From contig NC_073746.1 of NCBI RefSeq assembly GCF_029784135.1, positions 142,294,556 to 142,358,555 on the forward strand: a stretch of DNA of 64,000 bases, given 5' to 3'. Source of the stretch: Toxorhynchites rutilus septentrionalis (Eukaryota > Arthropoda > Insecta > Diptera > Culicidae). Within the stretch, counting starts at the first letter, position 1. Each line of letters begins with the position of its first letter. A model generated the notes under the pieces. It worked only from the letters and a program-made list of their open reading frames with translations. It was not told where the DNA came from and did not search any database. Positions 46,378-56,324 of this stretch are shown here, in pieces. Made by a program: the position numbers and the translations under genes.

Positions 46378-46979
46378 ATGCATCCAATATTGGATACGGA
46401 AATATTCTACTGATGGGGAAGAATAATCTTCAGAAGCTATCCTGTTGATTGCGATTGATTGAAAAATCACCTAACCTAATGTATTTGGTCACAGTGTTAC
46501 ATGGATAGAAAACATTCAATTAAACTCTTTCACATGAATATATTTTGAAAATTCCCAAAGGAATTGGCAGATTATTTTCAGTAACGATTAGATATTTCCA
46601 CATTTTCCTCGATACTGGAAGCCCACCAGTGGTTAATACCAACTCGATAACCACCTGTTAATAGCACTTGATTGAAACATATTTGGTCACAGTGTTACAT
46701 GGATAGAAAACATTCAATTAAATTCTTTCACATGAATATATTTTGAAAATTCCCAAAGGAACTGGCAGATTATTTTCAGTAACGATTAGTTATTTCCACA
46801 TTTTCCTTGATACTGGAAGCCCACCAGTGGTTAATGCCAACTCGATAACCACCTGTTAATAGCACTTGATTGAAATATATTTGGTCACAGTGTTACATGG
46901 ATAGAAAACATTCAATTAAACTCTTTCACATGAATATATTTTGAAAATTCCCAAAGGAACTGGCAGATTATTTTCCAGC
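46378..46979. repeat. 198-bp satellite, array 1 (2.5 units plus leader)
   Basis: Unit starts (TATTTGGTCACAGTGTTACA) at 46482, 46680 and 46878, exactly 198 bp apart. Units are about 97% alike by eye. A leader (CAATATTGGATACGGAAATA to GCGATTGATTGAAAAA) precedes the first unit. The third unit stops at about 46979 within ATTATTTTC. Confidence 0.9.
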
Positions 46980-47285
46980 AATGATTAGATCTTTCCGGAA
47001 CTTTCTCGATGCTGAATGGCATCCTCACGGAAAGAGTTCTGCGCGTGTATGTGTCGATCCTTCGCCGTCCACCTCCTCCAGCACGTTAGGCAACGATGTT
47101 GTCTTGTCGATGTCCTCACGAAAAATGAATGTGTTTCACCACCAGAATATCGCTTAAGTATGCTTTTTGTGTGTGATTGAATCGAGAGAAGATGTGGTTT
47201 ACGATGGCAATTTGGAAGGCAAACTAGAGGGGAATGAACTCTCTGAGCTCGGAACTTTCGGCGACTGAGCAATAATCGATTGCGG
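46980..47285 (-). other. GC-richer segment between the satellite arrays
   Basis: Not satellite. Read on the minus strand it starts near CTCAGTCGCCGAAAGTTCCG, which includes a TCAGT initiator-like motif, and holds a 95-codon frame (47272-46985) with no known domain. It ends with ACACATACACGCGCAG, shared with the segment at 47775. Function unknown. Confidence 0.45.
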
Positions 47286-47771
47286 GCGCATACAATATTG
47301 GATACGGAAATATCCTACTGATGGGGAAGAATAATCTTCTGAAGCTATCCTGTTAATTGCGATTGATTGAAAAACCACAAAACCAAATGTATTTGGTCAC
47401 AGTGTTACATGGATAGAAAACATTCAATTAAACTCTATCACATGAATATATTTTGAAAATTCCCAGAGGAACTGGCAGATTATTTTCAGTAACGATTAGA
47501 TATTTCCACATTTTTCTCGATACTGGAAGCCCACCAATGGTTAATGCCAACTCGATAACCACCTGTTAATAGCACTTGATTGAAACATATTTGGTCACAG
47601 TGTTACATGGATAGAAAACATTCAATTAAACTCTTTCACATGAATATATTTTGAAAATTCCCAAAGGAACTGGCAGATTATTTTCAGTAACGATTAGATA
47701 TTTCCACATTTTCCTCGATACTGGAAGCCCACCAGTGGTTAATGCCAACTCGATAACCACCTGTTAATAGC
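47286..47771. repeat. 198-bp satellite, array 2 (1.9 units plus leader)
   Basis: Same leader (CAATATTGGATACGGAAATA at about 47291), then units at 47390 and 47588, again 198 bp apart. Ends at TGTTAATAG (47771), where a GC-richer segment begins. Confidence 0.9.
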
Positions 47772-48066
47772 CGCGCGTGTATGTGTGTGTAGCGATGTCT
47801 TCCCAGGGAACCGTTTGTGGCATCACTCTCCTCCTGATAGATTCCCTTCTGGCCTAGGGTGCACAAACAGGCTCTTGGTGACACCGTTCATCCGCGCTTT
47901 CATGATAAACGAAGAGCTTCACCACAACAGCGACAACATGCTCCAATCGCTGTTCAATTAGAACTGAGTGGATTTCCGAGCGCCGCTCGCTTATATACCG
48001 ATTGGTGATTTCAATAGCCTGTTTTGAAAGCAATTTTAAGACTATTGAAACAAGTTTTTGGATCAA
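47772..48066 (-). promoter_or_regulatory. Minus-strand core-promoter-like segment feeding into the satellite
   Basis: On the minus strand: CACCAATCGG (CCAAT box, about 48000-48009), TATATAAG (47997-47990) and ACTCAGTT containing the TCAGT initiator (47967-47963). The first T of the TATA box is 32 bp upstream of the initiator A (47965), the standard arthropod spacing. The predicted transcript runs through a GC-richer stretch (70- and 66-codon frames without domains) into satellite array 2. A match by spacing and consensus only; expression not known. Confidence 0.5.
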
Positions 48067-48224
48067 AAAGTAACAAGTATATAACGCGTAGACATTTTAT
48101 CTTTCGAATGAAGTGTTTATCATACCATTTCGTTCAGTTGCTTAGGAGCTATTAACACTCAAAATCTCGGTCTCCGGCGTAACGCTTTCGTTTTCGAAAC
48201 TTTGATTTTACACCCCGGTATAGA
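48067..48224. other. No gene recognised
   Basis: Short unassigned link between the promoter-like segment and element copy D. Confidence 0.3.
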
Positions 48225-48803
48225 AATGAAAGACGTAGTCCTACGTCAAAAAAATTCGGAAAACTCTGAAGGAAAATTCGAAAAATTCAATTCGCATATG
48301 TTCTACAATTACATATTGGAAAGCGTTGTTAGTCCATTTGATGTTTGCGCTAACAAAATTGATCTTCGTTCGAAAGTGGAAATGGATTTTAATGTGATAA
48401 AATGCACTCCTACGTCGTCTTCTATCTATATAAATAAAAATGGATCGCCGAATGTGTTGATAAGAGCAAAACTCGAGAATGGATTTGTCCGATCAAGGGT
48501 TCTTTATTCTATCATATTTTCTGTATCAAAAATTTATTCCATGTAACGGAGAAACATGTTATTTGCAAGTAGATGAAAAATCTTGCACGAGAACTGTGTC
48601 TGAAAATAATCTGAAATTATAATGTCGAGTTTTGGCAGAAGCACTGAAGTTTTATAGTAAAAAATAATTTTAAAAGATATATTAGAAGATCAATCAATGA
48701 ACAGTTCTGCGATTGGAGCCCTGAACGTGCGCTTAGTAAGAAACGTGAATGTGATAACGAAAAATAAATTTTGGGCGAGACGAAGTTTGCCGGGTCAGCT
48801 AGT
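48225..48803 (+). mobile_element. Satellite-bearing element, 3' half (copy D)
   Basis: Ends GACGAAGTTTGCCGGGTCAG then CTAGT, as in copies A and C. Shares TCATATTTTCTGTATCAAAA and ACGGAGAAACATGTTATTTG with A. Its first 300 bp match copy B inverted. A 114-codon frame (48202-48546) covers that part; no domain recognised. Begins next to a GACGTAG-TC-CTACGTC motif (48230-48246). Confidence 0.65.
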
Positions 48804-48847
48804 ATAACATAAAATTATAAATAAAATCTTGTGAGCAAATGATACAA

Positions 48848-48883
48848 CCGGTCATTTTGACCGGTTGGTAGTTCTAGTGTTAA
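48848..48883. repeat. piggyBac-type terminus fragment
   Basis: CCGGTCATTTTGACCGG palindrome followed by TTGGTAGTTCTAGTG and TTAA (48880-48883). The layout mirrors the right end of the piggyBac-like element at 59126-60150. No left partner seen. Confidence 0.45.
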
Positions 48884-49176
48884 GAATAAACTGTGAGATG
48901 CTTCCTCACGTATTCAGGTAAATTAAATAATCTAAAGAATAAGGCGACCGAACGATTAATATTTCTGAAGGGACGGTTTTATAACTAATGATTTTTATGT
49001 TGATGTTGGAATATATTTCTATCTAATTTTTCAAAAGATTCTGGATTCTTTCTGTCACTACAACTCTTACAATCCGTTTGAAGATTTATATAACAAATGG
49101 TTTTTCTAGAGCCACTATTCGGAATATTGAACGATTTAACACATTCAACGGATTACGGATTACGGATCACGAGACC

Positions 49177-49714
49177 TGATTAGTATATTGTTCTAAAATG
49201 AAAACGATCTAAAACTCAGCCATGTAGAATGCATATGGCCGAGAGTTATAAATATAGTTGAAATCAGAATCTCGTAGAAGACAGACGTCTGAATAAAATC
49301 CAATTTTTCTCCAATCCGAGAAGTTTTGAGTACTGTAGTTTTACAATTTACGCGATCCGAATAACCCGTTCCCGAATTAAGTGGAACTTGTGCCCAGGTT
49401 CCTCAGCCCGTTCCTTAGTTAAAAGGAAAACGAGACGGGATCACAGTGCGTTTCGGAAGTAGTTTCCAGCATCGCGTGAATGCAATTGAACAATCCGGTT
49501 CAATTGCACCAGCTGTAGGAGACAGTGTTTGACTGAGTCAAGTGGCATCCAAGTTTTTGGGCCAAGAGGCCAATAGTGCCGTGAAGCACTATGTCGCTTC
49601 GGACATTCCGGGTAATCGGCTGAAACAAGTGGCATTCACGTTTTTAGGCCCAGAGGCCATTAGTGCCGTTGAGAAAGCCTTCGCGTCGGACAATCCGGGT
49701 AATCCGCTGAAACA
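49177..49714 (+). repeat. 5' LTR of the BEL element
   Basis: 538 bp starting TGATTAGTATATTG and ending GCTGAAACA. A TATAAATA motif (49247-49254) and AATAAA (49292-49297) are candidates for promoter and polyadenylation signals. The last 174 bp are two diverged 87-bp tandem units. Confidence 0.97.
49539..49712 (+). repeat. Two 87-bp tandem units inside the LTR
   Basis: Units 49539-49625 and 49626-49712 each start CAAGTGGCAT and end GGCTGAAA/CGCTGAAA. They share GGACATTCCGGGTAATC-like ends but differ at many sites, so the duplication is old. The period is 29 codons and one frame stays open through both units. The same pair occurs in the 3' LTR. Confidence 0.85.
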
Positions 49715-49732
49715 TTGGTCCTTCGAACCGGA
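49715..49732 (+). promoter_or_regulatory. Putative tRNA primer-binding site
   Basis: TTGGTCCTTCGAACCGGA lies directly after the 5' LTR, where reverse transcription of the minus strand is primed. It starts with the TGG expected from the complement of a tRNA CCA end. I could not assign the tRNA. Confidence 0.6.
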
Positions 49733-50261
49733 TGCGAAGGACATTCCGGGGACCAAAAAGTGATTGTGGCCACGTTTGTCAAGAACAAAGGTTCGGTGTG
49801 GAATCTGCCATTTTGCACGCGATGTGTGAAACCAATAGGCATTGTTAGTGCATCCGTTGTTCGAGACAATTAGCAAAGAAGATTGCAATTGTTCAGTGTC
49901 GAAGACTAAGTAGTGACTTTGACCCTTTGTGAAGGTGAACAATATCTATTGTTTCTCGTGATTTAACTCAAGCCAAGCTACGCTAGCATTGTTGGATCGA
50001 TACGTTGTTCGATCGATCGATCGCAATTGAAAGGACGCTTTATATCCTTTGCTCGGGCAAGTAGTGCACCGTGTTTAGCAATTCGGTAACTGTGCAATGT
50101 TTTTTCGAAATTCCTTGGTGACCGAAACATCCTCGTCGGGAAAGAGTCGAAGAAAAAGACTATACGGGAAGAAGTTTTACGTATCGTCCCACCCACGTTC
50201 CGTCGCGTTTGTGAATCTATTTTCGTTGTTGTGGTCGTTCGAATAACGCCAACGTCGGGAG
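49733..50261 (+). other. 5' leader of the BEL element
   Basis: About 530 bp between the primer-binding site and the Gag-Pol start. It has several short frames and a GATCGATCGATCG tract near 50013. Likely to hold packaging signals by analogy; none is identifiable. Confidence 0.6.
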
Positions 50262-53200
50262 ATGGCCACCATGAAAGTGAAGGATAAACAGTTGAAAGAC
50301 AAATTAACTCTTCGACGGTCATTACTTTCAACACTCGAGACAGTGAAAGCCTTCATGGATAATTACGAGGAAGAACGAGATTTCCCACAAGTACCAGTGT
50401 GGCTGGAGATACTCGACCAGGCTTTCCAGGACTGCTTGAAGGTTCAATCCGAAATTGAAAAGATGGACAATGGAGACGCCCCGTTAGTGAAGCATCTCCA
50501 GGAACGCCACCAGTTCCAGAGTAGATACTGTGCAACCAAGGGATGGTTGATGAACAGGCGATTGCTGGACCTGAACTCAACCATCAATGTACACGATGCA
50601 ACTCCAGCTCAACCTACTAGCTTCCACCTACGGTTGCCAAAAATAGATCTGCCGAAGTTTGACGGCGACTATTCACGGTGGCTGGGATTTCGTGACACCT
50701 TCAAATCGATGGTACATGACGTCAAGGACATTCCACTGGTAGCGAAGCTGCAGTTCCTGCTCCAGTCTTTAGAGGGTGAGGCACGTACGCCTTACGAGAC
50801 GGTGGATATAGTGGCAGCCAATTATGTCATCACCTGGGAAGCCCTCCTAAAGCGCTATGATAACAAGCGGTTTTTAACAAAACAGTTGTATCGTACACTA
50901 CACGATCTCGCTCCAATCCGGAAAGAATCTGCACAGGATCTTCATCATCTTGTAGACGATTTTCAACGCCATGTGAAGGCACTGGCGAAGCTTGGTGAGT
51001 TGGTGGAAACGTGGGACACTCCACTGATTTGTATGTTGTCCTATAAAATGGACCCTGCTACCCTCAGAGCCTGGGAGGAGTATGCAGCAAAGTCGGATAA
51101 TGTTGGGTACGAAGCATGTATCGAGTTTCTCTACCAGCGAATTCGGATTCTGCAAACAGTGTCAACAGAGATCCAACATCGTTCTCAAGCAGCACCAGCC
51201 AAGGTGGCCGGTCCCCATTCCTTCAGCAAGAAGCTCCCCACTACGAAGGCGGTTGCCAACTCCGCTACCGCAAGTTCGCGTCCAAGTCCACCATCCTGCA
51301 TTGCATGCCCGGAGAAGCATCTATTGTTTCAGTGTTCAGCCTTTCAAAGAATGACCGTTGAGCAGCGCCGCGAACTAATTTCCCAGAAGCGACTTTGTTG
51401 GAACTGCTTCAAATCGTCGCATATCGCACGGAGATGCGACTCCAAGTACACCTGTCGTCATTGTCACGAACGCCACCATACGCTGTTGCACAAATCCTCG
51501 AGCGACCCTGCAGCACAGTCAACACCCCAGTACCCGACACAACAAGCGAATTCCCACGGATCGGGTATTTTGGTTCCCGAAGTAAGCGTTCCTGCTCATA
51601 GCAGTTCCCCATCAACTGTTTTCCTGTCCACTGTTTCGCTGTGGATCGAGGATCGATTTGGAAGACAACATTCTGCTCGAGCATTAATCGACTCTGGTTC
51701 GCAGTCGAACTTCATCTCAAAGAAGCTGGCTCGTCGTTTGTGTCTACAGTCAGATCGAGTACGTGTTCCCATCGCTGGCATCGGTGAAACAACAGTGACG
51801 GTTACCCAGTCTGTCATCTCCACTATCCACTCCAAGAACAACGAGTTTTCCAGCAAGTTAGAGTTCCTGGTTTTACCGAATCCAACCTCTGAACTTCCCA
51901 CGTCAAATGTCGACATATCCATGTGGAAAATCCCGTCAAACTTCCCATTAGCTGACCCTGCATTCAACGTGTCGAGTCCTATCGACCTGTTACTCGGAAT
52001 CGAACAATTCCACGAATACATTATGAGTGGTAGAATAATCCTCGGGAAAGGATGTCCAGTACTATTCGAGACTGTCTTCGGGTGGGCTGTAATCGGTCGA
52101 TGCTACGGCACAACTCCACCAACTACTCCGGTCTGCCACATCGCCACCACTCGAAATCTGGAATCTCTTTTGGAACGGTTCTGGGAGCTCGAATCCTTGC
52201 AGTCCGACCGAATCTATTCTGCTAAGGAGATCGCCTGCGAGGAGCTATATCAGGGTACTACGACTAGAAAATCCGACGGGAGATATGTAGTGTCTCTTCC
52301 CAAATCACAGGACCCTTACATTCAACTCGGTGAATCCCGTGCAATCGCCGAAAGACGTCTACTATGCTTGGAGCGAAAACTTGAACGTGATGCATCCGTA
52401 AAGGAAGCCTACCATGAGTTCTTGGAAGAATATTCACGGCTAGGCCATATGCGACGGCTCGAGGATCCGGTGGACAACTCCATTTACCACTACTATTTGC
52501 CACACCACCCCGTATTCAAAGCCAGCAGTACAACCACGAAAGTACGGGTCGTATTTGATGCGTCCTGCCGTACGTCGTCTGGTAGTTCCCTCAATGATCT
52601 TCTGCTTGTCGGGCCAATCGTTCAAGAGGATCTTCAGTCAATTAAATTGCGTTTCCGGACAAAACCAATCGGTCTTGTGGCGGACATTGAAAAAATGTTC
52701 CGTCAGATTGCAGTTTGTCGCAACGATCAACCACTCCTCAGAATACTTTTTCGACAGAAGCCAACGGATCCAATCTCCACGTACGAGCTTCAGACCGTTA
52801 CCTACGGTACCTCTTCTGCGTCGTTTCTCTCCACACGTACTCTCGTACAGCTCGCTACAGATGAAGGCGAGAACTTTCCGATGGCCAAAAAGGCCGTCCT
52901 CGAAGACTTTTACGTGGACGACCTCATCAGCGGTGCATCTACACCCGAAGAAGACGTAGAACTCCGTCGACAGCTCAGTGCTATGTTGCAATCCGCCGGG
53001 TTTCCGTTGAGGAAATGGGCCTCCAACAGTTCGGCAGTCCTAGCCGAAATACCATCGGAGGAATTGGCAATTCAGCCGGTTTACGAATTCGCCGACGAGC
53101 AGTCGGTGTCTACACTCGGACTTATATGGGAACCACATTCCGATACTTTGCGGTTTCGGATCCAACTTACACCTCCTGCAGTCGAACTCACCCGACGGAA

Positions 53201-55592
53201 TGTACTGTCGTACATTGCCAAGATCTACGATCCATTGGGCCTTGCCGGTCCGGTAATTTCAACAGCCAAGCAGTTTATGCAGCGCTTGTGGGCATTGAAG
53301 AACAACGATGGGAATTCCTACGCTTGGGACGATCCACTTCCGACAAGGATCCAAGATGAATGGAAAGCATTTCATTACCAATTGAACTTGGTGAGCGATG
53401 TTCGCATCCCCCGATTCGTTTCGGTGGCCGGTGCTACCAGCTTCGAATTGCACTTCTTCTCAGACGCCTCCGAAAGGGCATACGGTACATGCGTGTACAT
53501 GCGTTCCGAAGATCAACGCCAGAACGTTGTCGTCCACCTGCTTGCAGCAAAATCAAGGGTCACGCCATTGAAGACCCGCCATTCCATTGCCCGCTTGGAA
53601 CTCTGTGCTGCAGTTCTCTCTACAGACCTGTTCCTGAAGGTAATTGCCTCGCTTAAATCTAACTTTCCTGTTTTCTTCTGGGTAGACTCCATGACCGTGC
53701 TTCAATGGCTGAAAGCATCACCCAACAGATGGAAAACTTTTGTGGGCAACCGAGTGTCCAAAATTCAAATTGCGACAGTTGGTCATCCATGGTACCACGT
53801 GTCAGGAAAGGACAATCCGGCCGATGATATATCCCGTGGCCTCACTCCAGCCGAACTTCTTCACCAAGAGCGATGGTGGACCGGGCCTGCTTGGCTCAAG
53901 CAGACCAAGAAACATTGGCCAAGCCAACTCGTCGATTCCGTGGCATCCTCCAAGGCTGTCGTCGAAGAATGTAAAGTGTGCCTGGCGGCACTCATATCTC
54001 CCACGGATCAACTGTGCGATTGGTTGTTCAACTGTTTCTCGTCGTATACTAAGCTACGGAAGGCCGTGGCATACTTCCTGCGGTACATGGGTGTTCTGCA
54101 CGCAACAGCTGCCAAGAAACATCCTGATGGGGCTTGTGCGGCATCCTCGAAGACACCATGTGAGCCACACACACATCTCACTGCATCCGATCTTCAAGAC
54201 GCTGAACATGTTCTGTGTCAACTATCCCAGCGTGAAACGTTTCCGACGGAGCTGAAAGCACTACGCAATGGACGACCAGTTGACAAAACATCACCTATGA
54301 AATTCTTCAATCCAATGCTCTCCAAGGACGGCCTCATCAAGGTTGGTGGTCGTATTCAAGACTCCAACTCTCCCGAAGGAATGAAGCATCCAATCATCAT
54401 CTCGAGTAAACACCGACTGGCACACCTGCTTGCTGATCACTACCACCGAACTCTAATGCACGCCGGACCGCAGCTGATGACGACCACCATCAGACAGAAG
54501 TTCTGGATTCTACGAGGCAGAGATTTATTGCGTCAAGTGTACCACCAGTGCCATACCTGCTTCCGTAGAAAACCGGTATTGATCCAGCAAGCAACAGCAG
54601 ACTTACCTAACTCCAGAGTGACATCGTCGCGGCCATTTTCAGTCTCCGGTGTCGACTATTGCGGCCCGATCCTCTTACGTGGTCCACACCGTAGAGCAGG
54701 ACCAGTCAAAGCATACATCGCTTTATTCGTGTGCTTCTCAACGCGGGCCGTACATCTGGAGCTCGTCAGCGATCTCTCCACAGCAGCATTCCTGGCTGCT
54801 CTGAAGCGGTTCATAGCACGGCGTGGCAAGGTCTGTGAACTTCATTCAGACAATGCTACAAACTTTAAGGGAGCCGCCAACGAGCTGCATCTTCTCTTTA
54901 AAATGCTTAAAACGGACGACAGCAGCCGAAAACTCATTTTCGACTGGTGCGCTAATGCAGAAATCAGGTGGAAATTCATTCCACCGCGCGCACCTCACTT
55001 TGGTGGTCTGTGGGAGGCGGCGGTGAAATCGGCGAAGAGTCATCTTCTGAAGGAAGTGGGTAATACAACCGTCACCCACGAAGAAATGCTGACCCTGCTC
55101 GCCCAGGTCGAAATGTGCCTCAACTCACGGCCCATAACTGAGATGTCCAATGACCCAACGGATCTAGAGGCTCTTACACCGGGTCATTTCCTGGTCGGTT
55201 CGAACCTGCAATCGATTCCAGAAGCCGACTACAAGCAATTACCAGACAACAAGCTCAACCGTTGGCAGCTGATGCAAAAACGACTCCAGGCAATTTGGAA
55301 GCGCTGGAGCACCGAGTATTTACAGCAGCTGCAAGCCCGTTCATCAAAAGGCATCAAACCTCCCGTTGACATCCGAGTGGGCCGACTAGTCATCATTAAG
55401 GACGACAACCTTCCCCCAGCCCAGTGGATGTTGGGTCGCATAACGAAGATTCATCCCGCTCATGATGGTATCGTTAGAGTCGTCACCTTGAAGACGGCAT
55501 CTGCAGACAATGTTGTCCGTCCTGTCGTCAAACTTTCACTTCTTCCAATGCCATCAAACGTGAACGACGTTGAGAATGAGGTAATAAAATGA
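50262..55592 (+). CDS. BEL/Pao Gag-Pol polyprotein, 1776 aa
   Basis: One uninterrupted frame encodes all proteins for intracellular retrotransposition; no frameshift site is needed. Order: Gag-like DUF1759 region (about 124-275, KIDLPKFDGDYSRW); zinc knuckles C379-C382-H387-C392 and a second CCHH set from C398; aspartic protease with LIDSGSQSNF (D477); reverse transcriptase with VFDAS (764), ADIEKMF (D808) and YVDD (884-887); RNase H with D1068, E1113 and D1142; integrase with an HHCC finger (H1395, H1400, C1430, C1433) and catalytic D1465, D1530 and E1585; and a C-terminal DUF5641 region (about 1660-1755). The ATG at 50262 is followed by a second in-frame ATG at 50271 in a strong GCCACCATG context, so initiation could be at either. 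Full length for the family, no stop or missing catalytic residue seen. No env. Confidence 0.97.
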   Translation: MATMKVKDKQLKDKLTLRRSLLSTLETVKAFMDNYEEERDFPQVPVWLEILDQAFQDCLKVQSEIEKMDNGDAPLVKHLQERHQFQSRYCATKGWLMNRRLLDLNSTINVHDATPAQPTSFHLRLPKIDLPKFDGDYSRWLGFRDTFKSMVHDVKDIPLVAKLQFLLQSLEGEARTPYETVDIVAANYVITWEALLKRYDNKRFLTKQLYRTLHDLAPIRKESAQDLHHLVDDFQRHVKALAKLGELVETWDTPLICMLSYKMDPATLRAWEEYAAKSDNVGYEACIEFLYQRIRILQTVSTEIQHRSQAAPAKVAGPHSFSKKLPTTKAVANSATASSRPSPPSCIACPEKHLLFQCSAFQRMTVEQRRELISQKRLCWNCFKSSHIARRCDSKYTCRHCHERHHTLLHKSSSDPAAQSTPQYPTQQANSHGSGILVPEVSVPAHSSSPSTVFLSTVSLWIEDRFGRQHSARALIDSGSQSNFISKKLARRLCLQSDRVRVPIAGIGETTVTVTQSVISTIHSKNNEFSSKLEFLVLPNPTSELPTSNVDISMWKIPSNFPLADPAFNVSSPIDLLLGIEQFHEYIMSGRIILGKGCPVLFETVFGWAVIGRCYGTTPPTTPVCHIATTRNLESLLERFWELESLQSDRIYSAKEIACEELYQGTTTRKSDGRYVVSLPKSQDPYIQLGESRAIAERRLLCLERKLERDASVKEAYHEFLEEYSRLGHMRRLEDPVDNSIYHYYLPHHPVFKASSTTTKVRVVFDASCRTSSGSSLNDLLLVGPIVQEDLQSIKLRFRTKPIGLVADIEKMFRQIAVCRNDQPLLRILFRQKPTDPISTYELQTVTYGTSSASFLSTRTLVQLATDEGENFPMAKKAVLEDFYVDDLISGASTPEEDVELRRQLSAMLQSAGFPLRKWASNSSAVLAEIPSEELAIQPVYEFADEQSVSTLGLIWEPHSDTLRFRIQLTPPAVELTRRNVLSYIAKIYDPLGLAGPVISTAKQFMQRLWALKNNDGNSYAWDDPLPTRIQDEWKAFHYQLNLVSDVRIPRFVSVAGATSFELHFFSDASERAYGTCVYMRSEDQRQNVVVHLLAAKSRVTPLKTRHSIARLELCAAVLSTDLFLKVIASLKSNFPVFFWVDSMTVLQWLKASPNRWKTFVGNRVSKIQIATVGHPWYHVSGKDNPADDISRGLTPAELLHQERWWTGPAWLKQTKKHWPSQLVDSVASSKAVVEECKVCLAALISPTDQLCDWLFNCFSSYTKLRKAVAYFLRYMGVLHATAAKKHPDGACAASSKTPCEPHTHLTASDLQDAEHVLCQLSQRETFPTELKALRNGRPVDKTSPMKFFNPMLSKDGLIKVGGRIQDSNSPEGMKHPIIISSKHRLAHLLADHYHRTLMHAGPQLMTTTIRQKFWILRGRDLLRQVYHQCHTCFRRKPVLIQQATADLPNSRVTSSRPFSVSGVDYCGPILLRGPHRRAGPVKAYIALFVCFSTRAVHLELVSDLSTAAFLAALKRFIARRGKVCELHSDNATNFKGAANELHLLFKMLKTDDSSRKLIFDWCANAEIRWKFIPPRAPHFGGLWEAAVKSAKSHLLKEVGNTTVTHEEMLTLLAQVEMCLNSRPITEMSNDPTDLEALTPGHFLVGSNLQSIPEADYKQLPDNKLNRWQLMQKRLQAIWKRWSTEYLQQLQARSSKGIKPPVDIRVGRLVIIKDDNLPPAQWMLGRITKIHPAHDGIVRVVTLKTASADNVVRPVVKLSLLPMPSNVNDVENEVIK

Positions 55593-55781
55593 TTTATTGT
55601 CTATTAAATTAGTTTGTTTCTTACCAGCCACCAATCCAGCCGGTCCCTATGATGGTAACCGAACTCGCAATGAGCAGCCCATCAATCACCCAATATCTTG
55701 GACCGCAGTCAGTTCATCGATTCGTACGCAGCAGTGTCCGTATAGTAATTAAAATACGTGACTATTTTAAGGTGGCCGGAA
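55593..55781 (+). other. BEL 3' non-coding region and weak polypurine tract
   Basis: 189 bp between the stop codon and the 3' LTR. Ends AAGGTGGCCGGAA (55769-55781), the only purine-rich stretch next to the LTR and thus the candidate plus-strand primer, though interrupted by pyrimidines. Confidence 0.55.
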
Positions 55782-56319
55782 TGATTAGTATATTGTTCTA
55801 AAATGAAAACGATCTAAAACTCAGCCATGTAGAATGCATATGGCCGAGAGTTATAAATATAGTTGAAATCAGAATCTCGTAGAAGACAGACGTCTGAATA
55901 AAATCCAATTTTTCTCCAATCCGAGAAGTTTTGAGTACTGTAGTTTTACAATTTACGCGATCCGAATAACCCGTTCCCGAATTAAGTGGAACTTGTGCCC
56001 AGGTTCCTCAGCCCGTTCCTTAGTTAAAAGGAAAACGAGACGGGATCACAGTGCGTTTCGGAAGTAGTTTCCAGCATCGCGTGAATGCAATTGAACAATC
56101 CGGTTCAATTGCACCAGCTGTAGGAGACAGTGTTTGACTGAGTCAAGTGGCATCCAAGTTTTTGGGCCAAGAGGCCAATAGTGCCGTGAAGCACTATGTC
56201 GCTTCGGACATTCCGGGTAATCGGCTGAAACAAGTGGCATTCACGTTTTTAGGCCCAGAGGCCATTAGTGCCGTTGAGAAAGCCTTCGCGTCGGACAATC
56301 CGGGTAATCCGCTGAAACA
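55782..56319 (+). repeat. 3' LTR of the BEL element
   Basis: 538 bp, identical by eye to the 5' LTR, including the 87-bp tandem pair and AATAAA (55897-55902). Followed directly by AGACC. Confidence 0.97.
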
Positions 56320-56324
56320 AGACC

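Larger units (their letters stand above)
49172..56324 (+). mobile_element. Complete BEL/Pao LTR retrotransposon
   Basis: 7.14-kb element (49177-56319) bounded by 538-bp LTRs that read as identical, with TG/CA ends. The 5-bp target duplication AGACC lies at 49172-49176 and 56320-56324. It contains a primer-binding-site-like motif, a single Gag-Pol ORF of 1776 codons with all expected domains, and no envelope-like ORF after it. Identical LTRs and an intact ORF imply very recent insertion. BEL/Pao is assigned from domain order and the YVDD RT box; lineage within the group not resolved. Confidence 0.97.

Noticed and set aside
46378..47771. CRISPR-like spaced repeats
   Set aside because: Units are 198 bp and directly adjacent with no unique spacers, in a eukaryotic context; this is satellite DNA.
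47684..48066. Two minus-strand frames (66 and 70 codons) downstream of the promoter-like motif
   Set aside because: No domain, overlap in different frames, and the second runs into satellite; the promoter layout is kept but not a coding gene.
50353..55441. Minus-strand and alternate-frame ORFs of 60-171 codons
   Set aside because: All are shadows of the BEL Gag-Pol frame.
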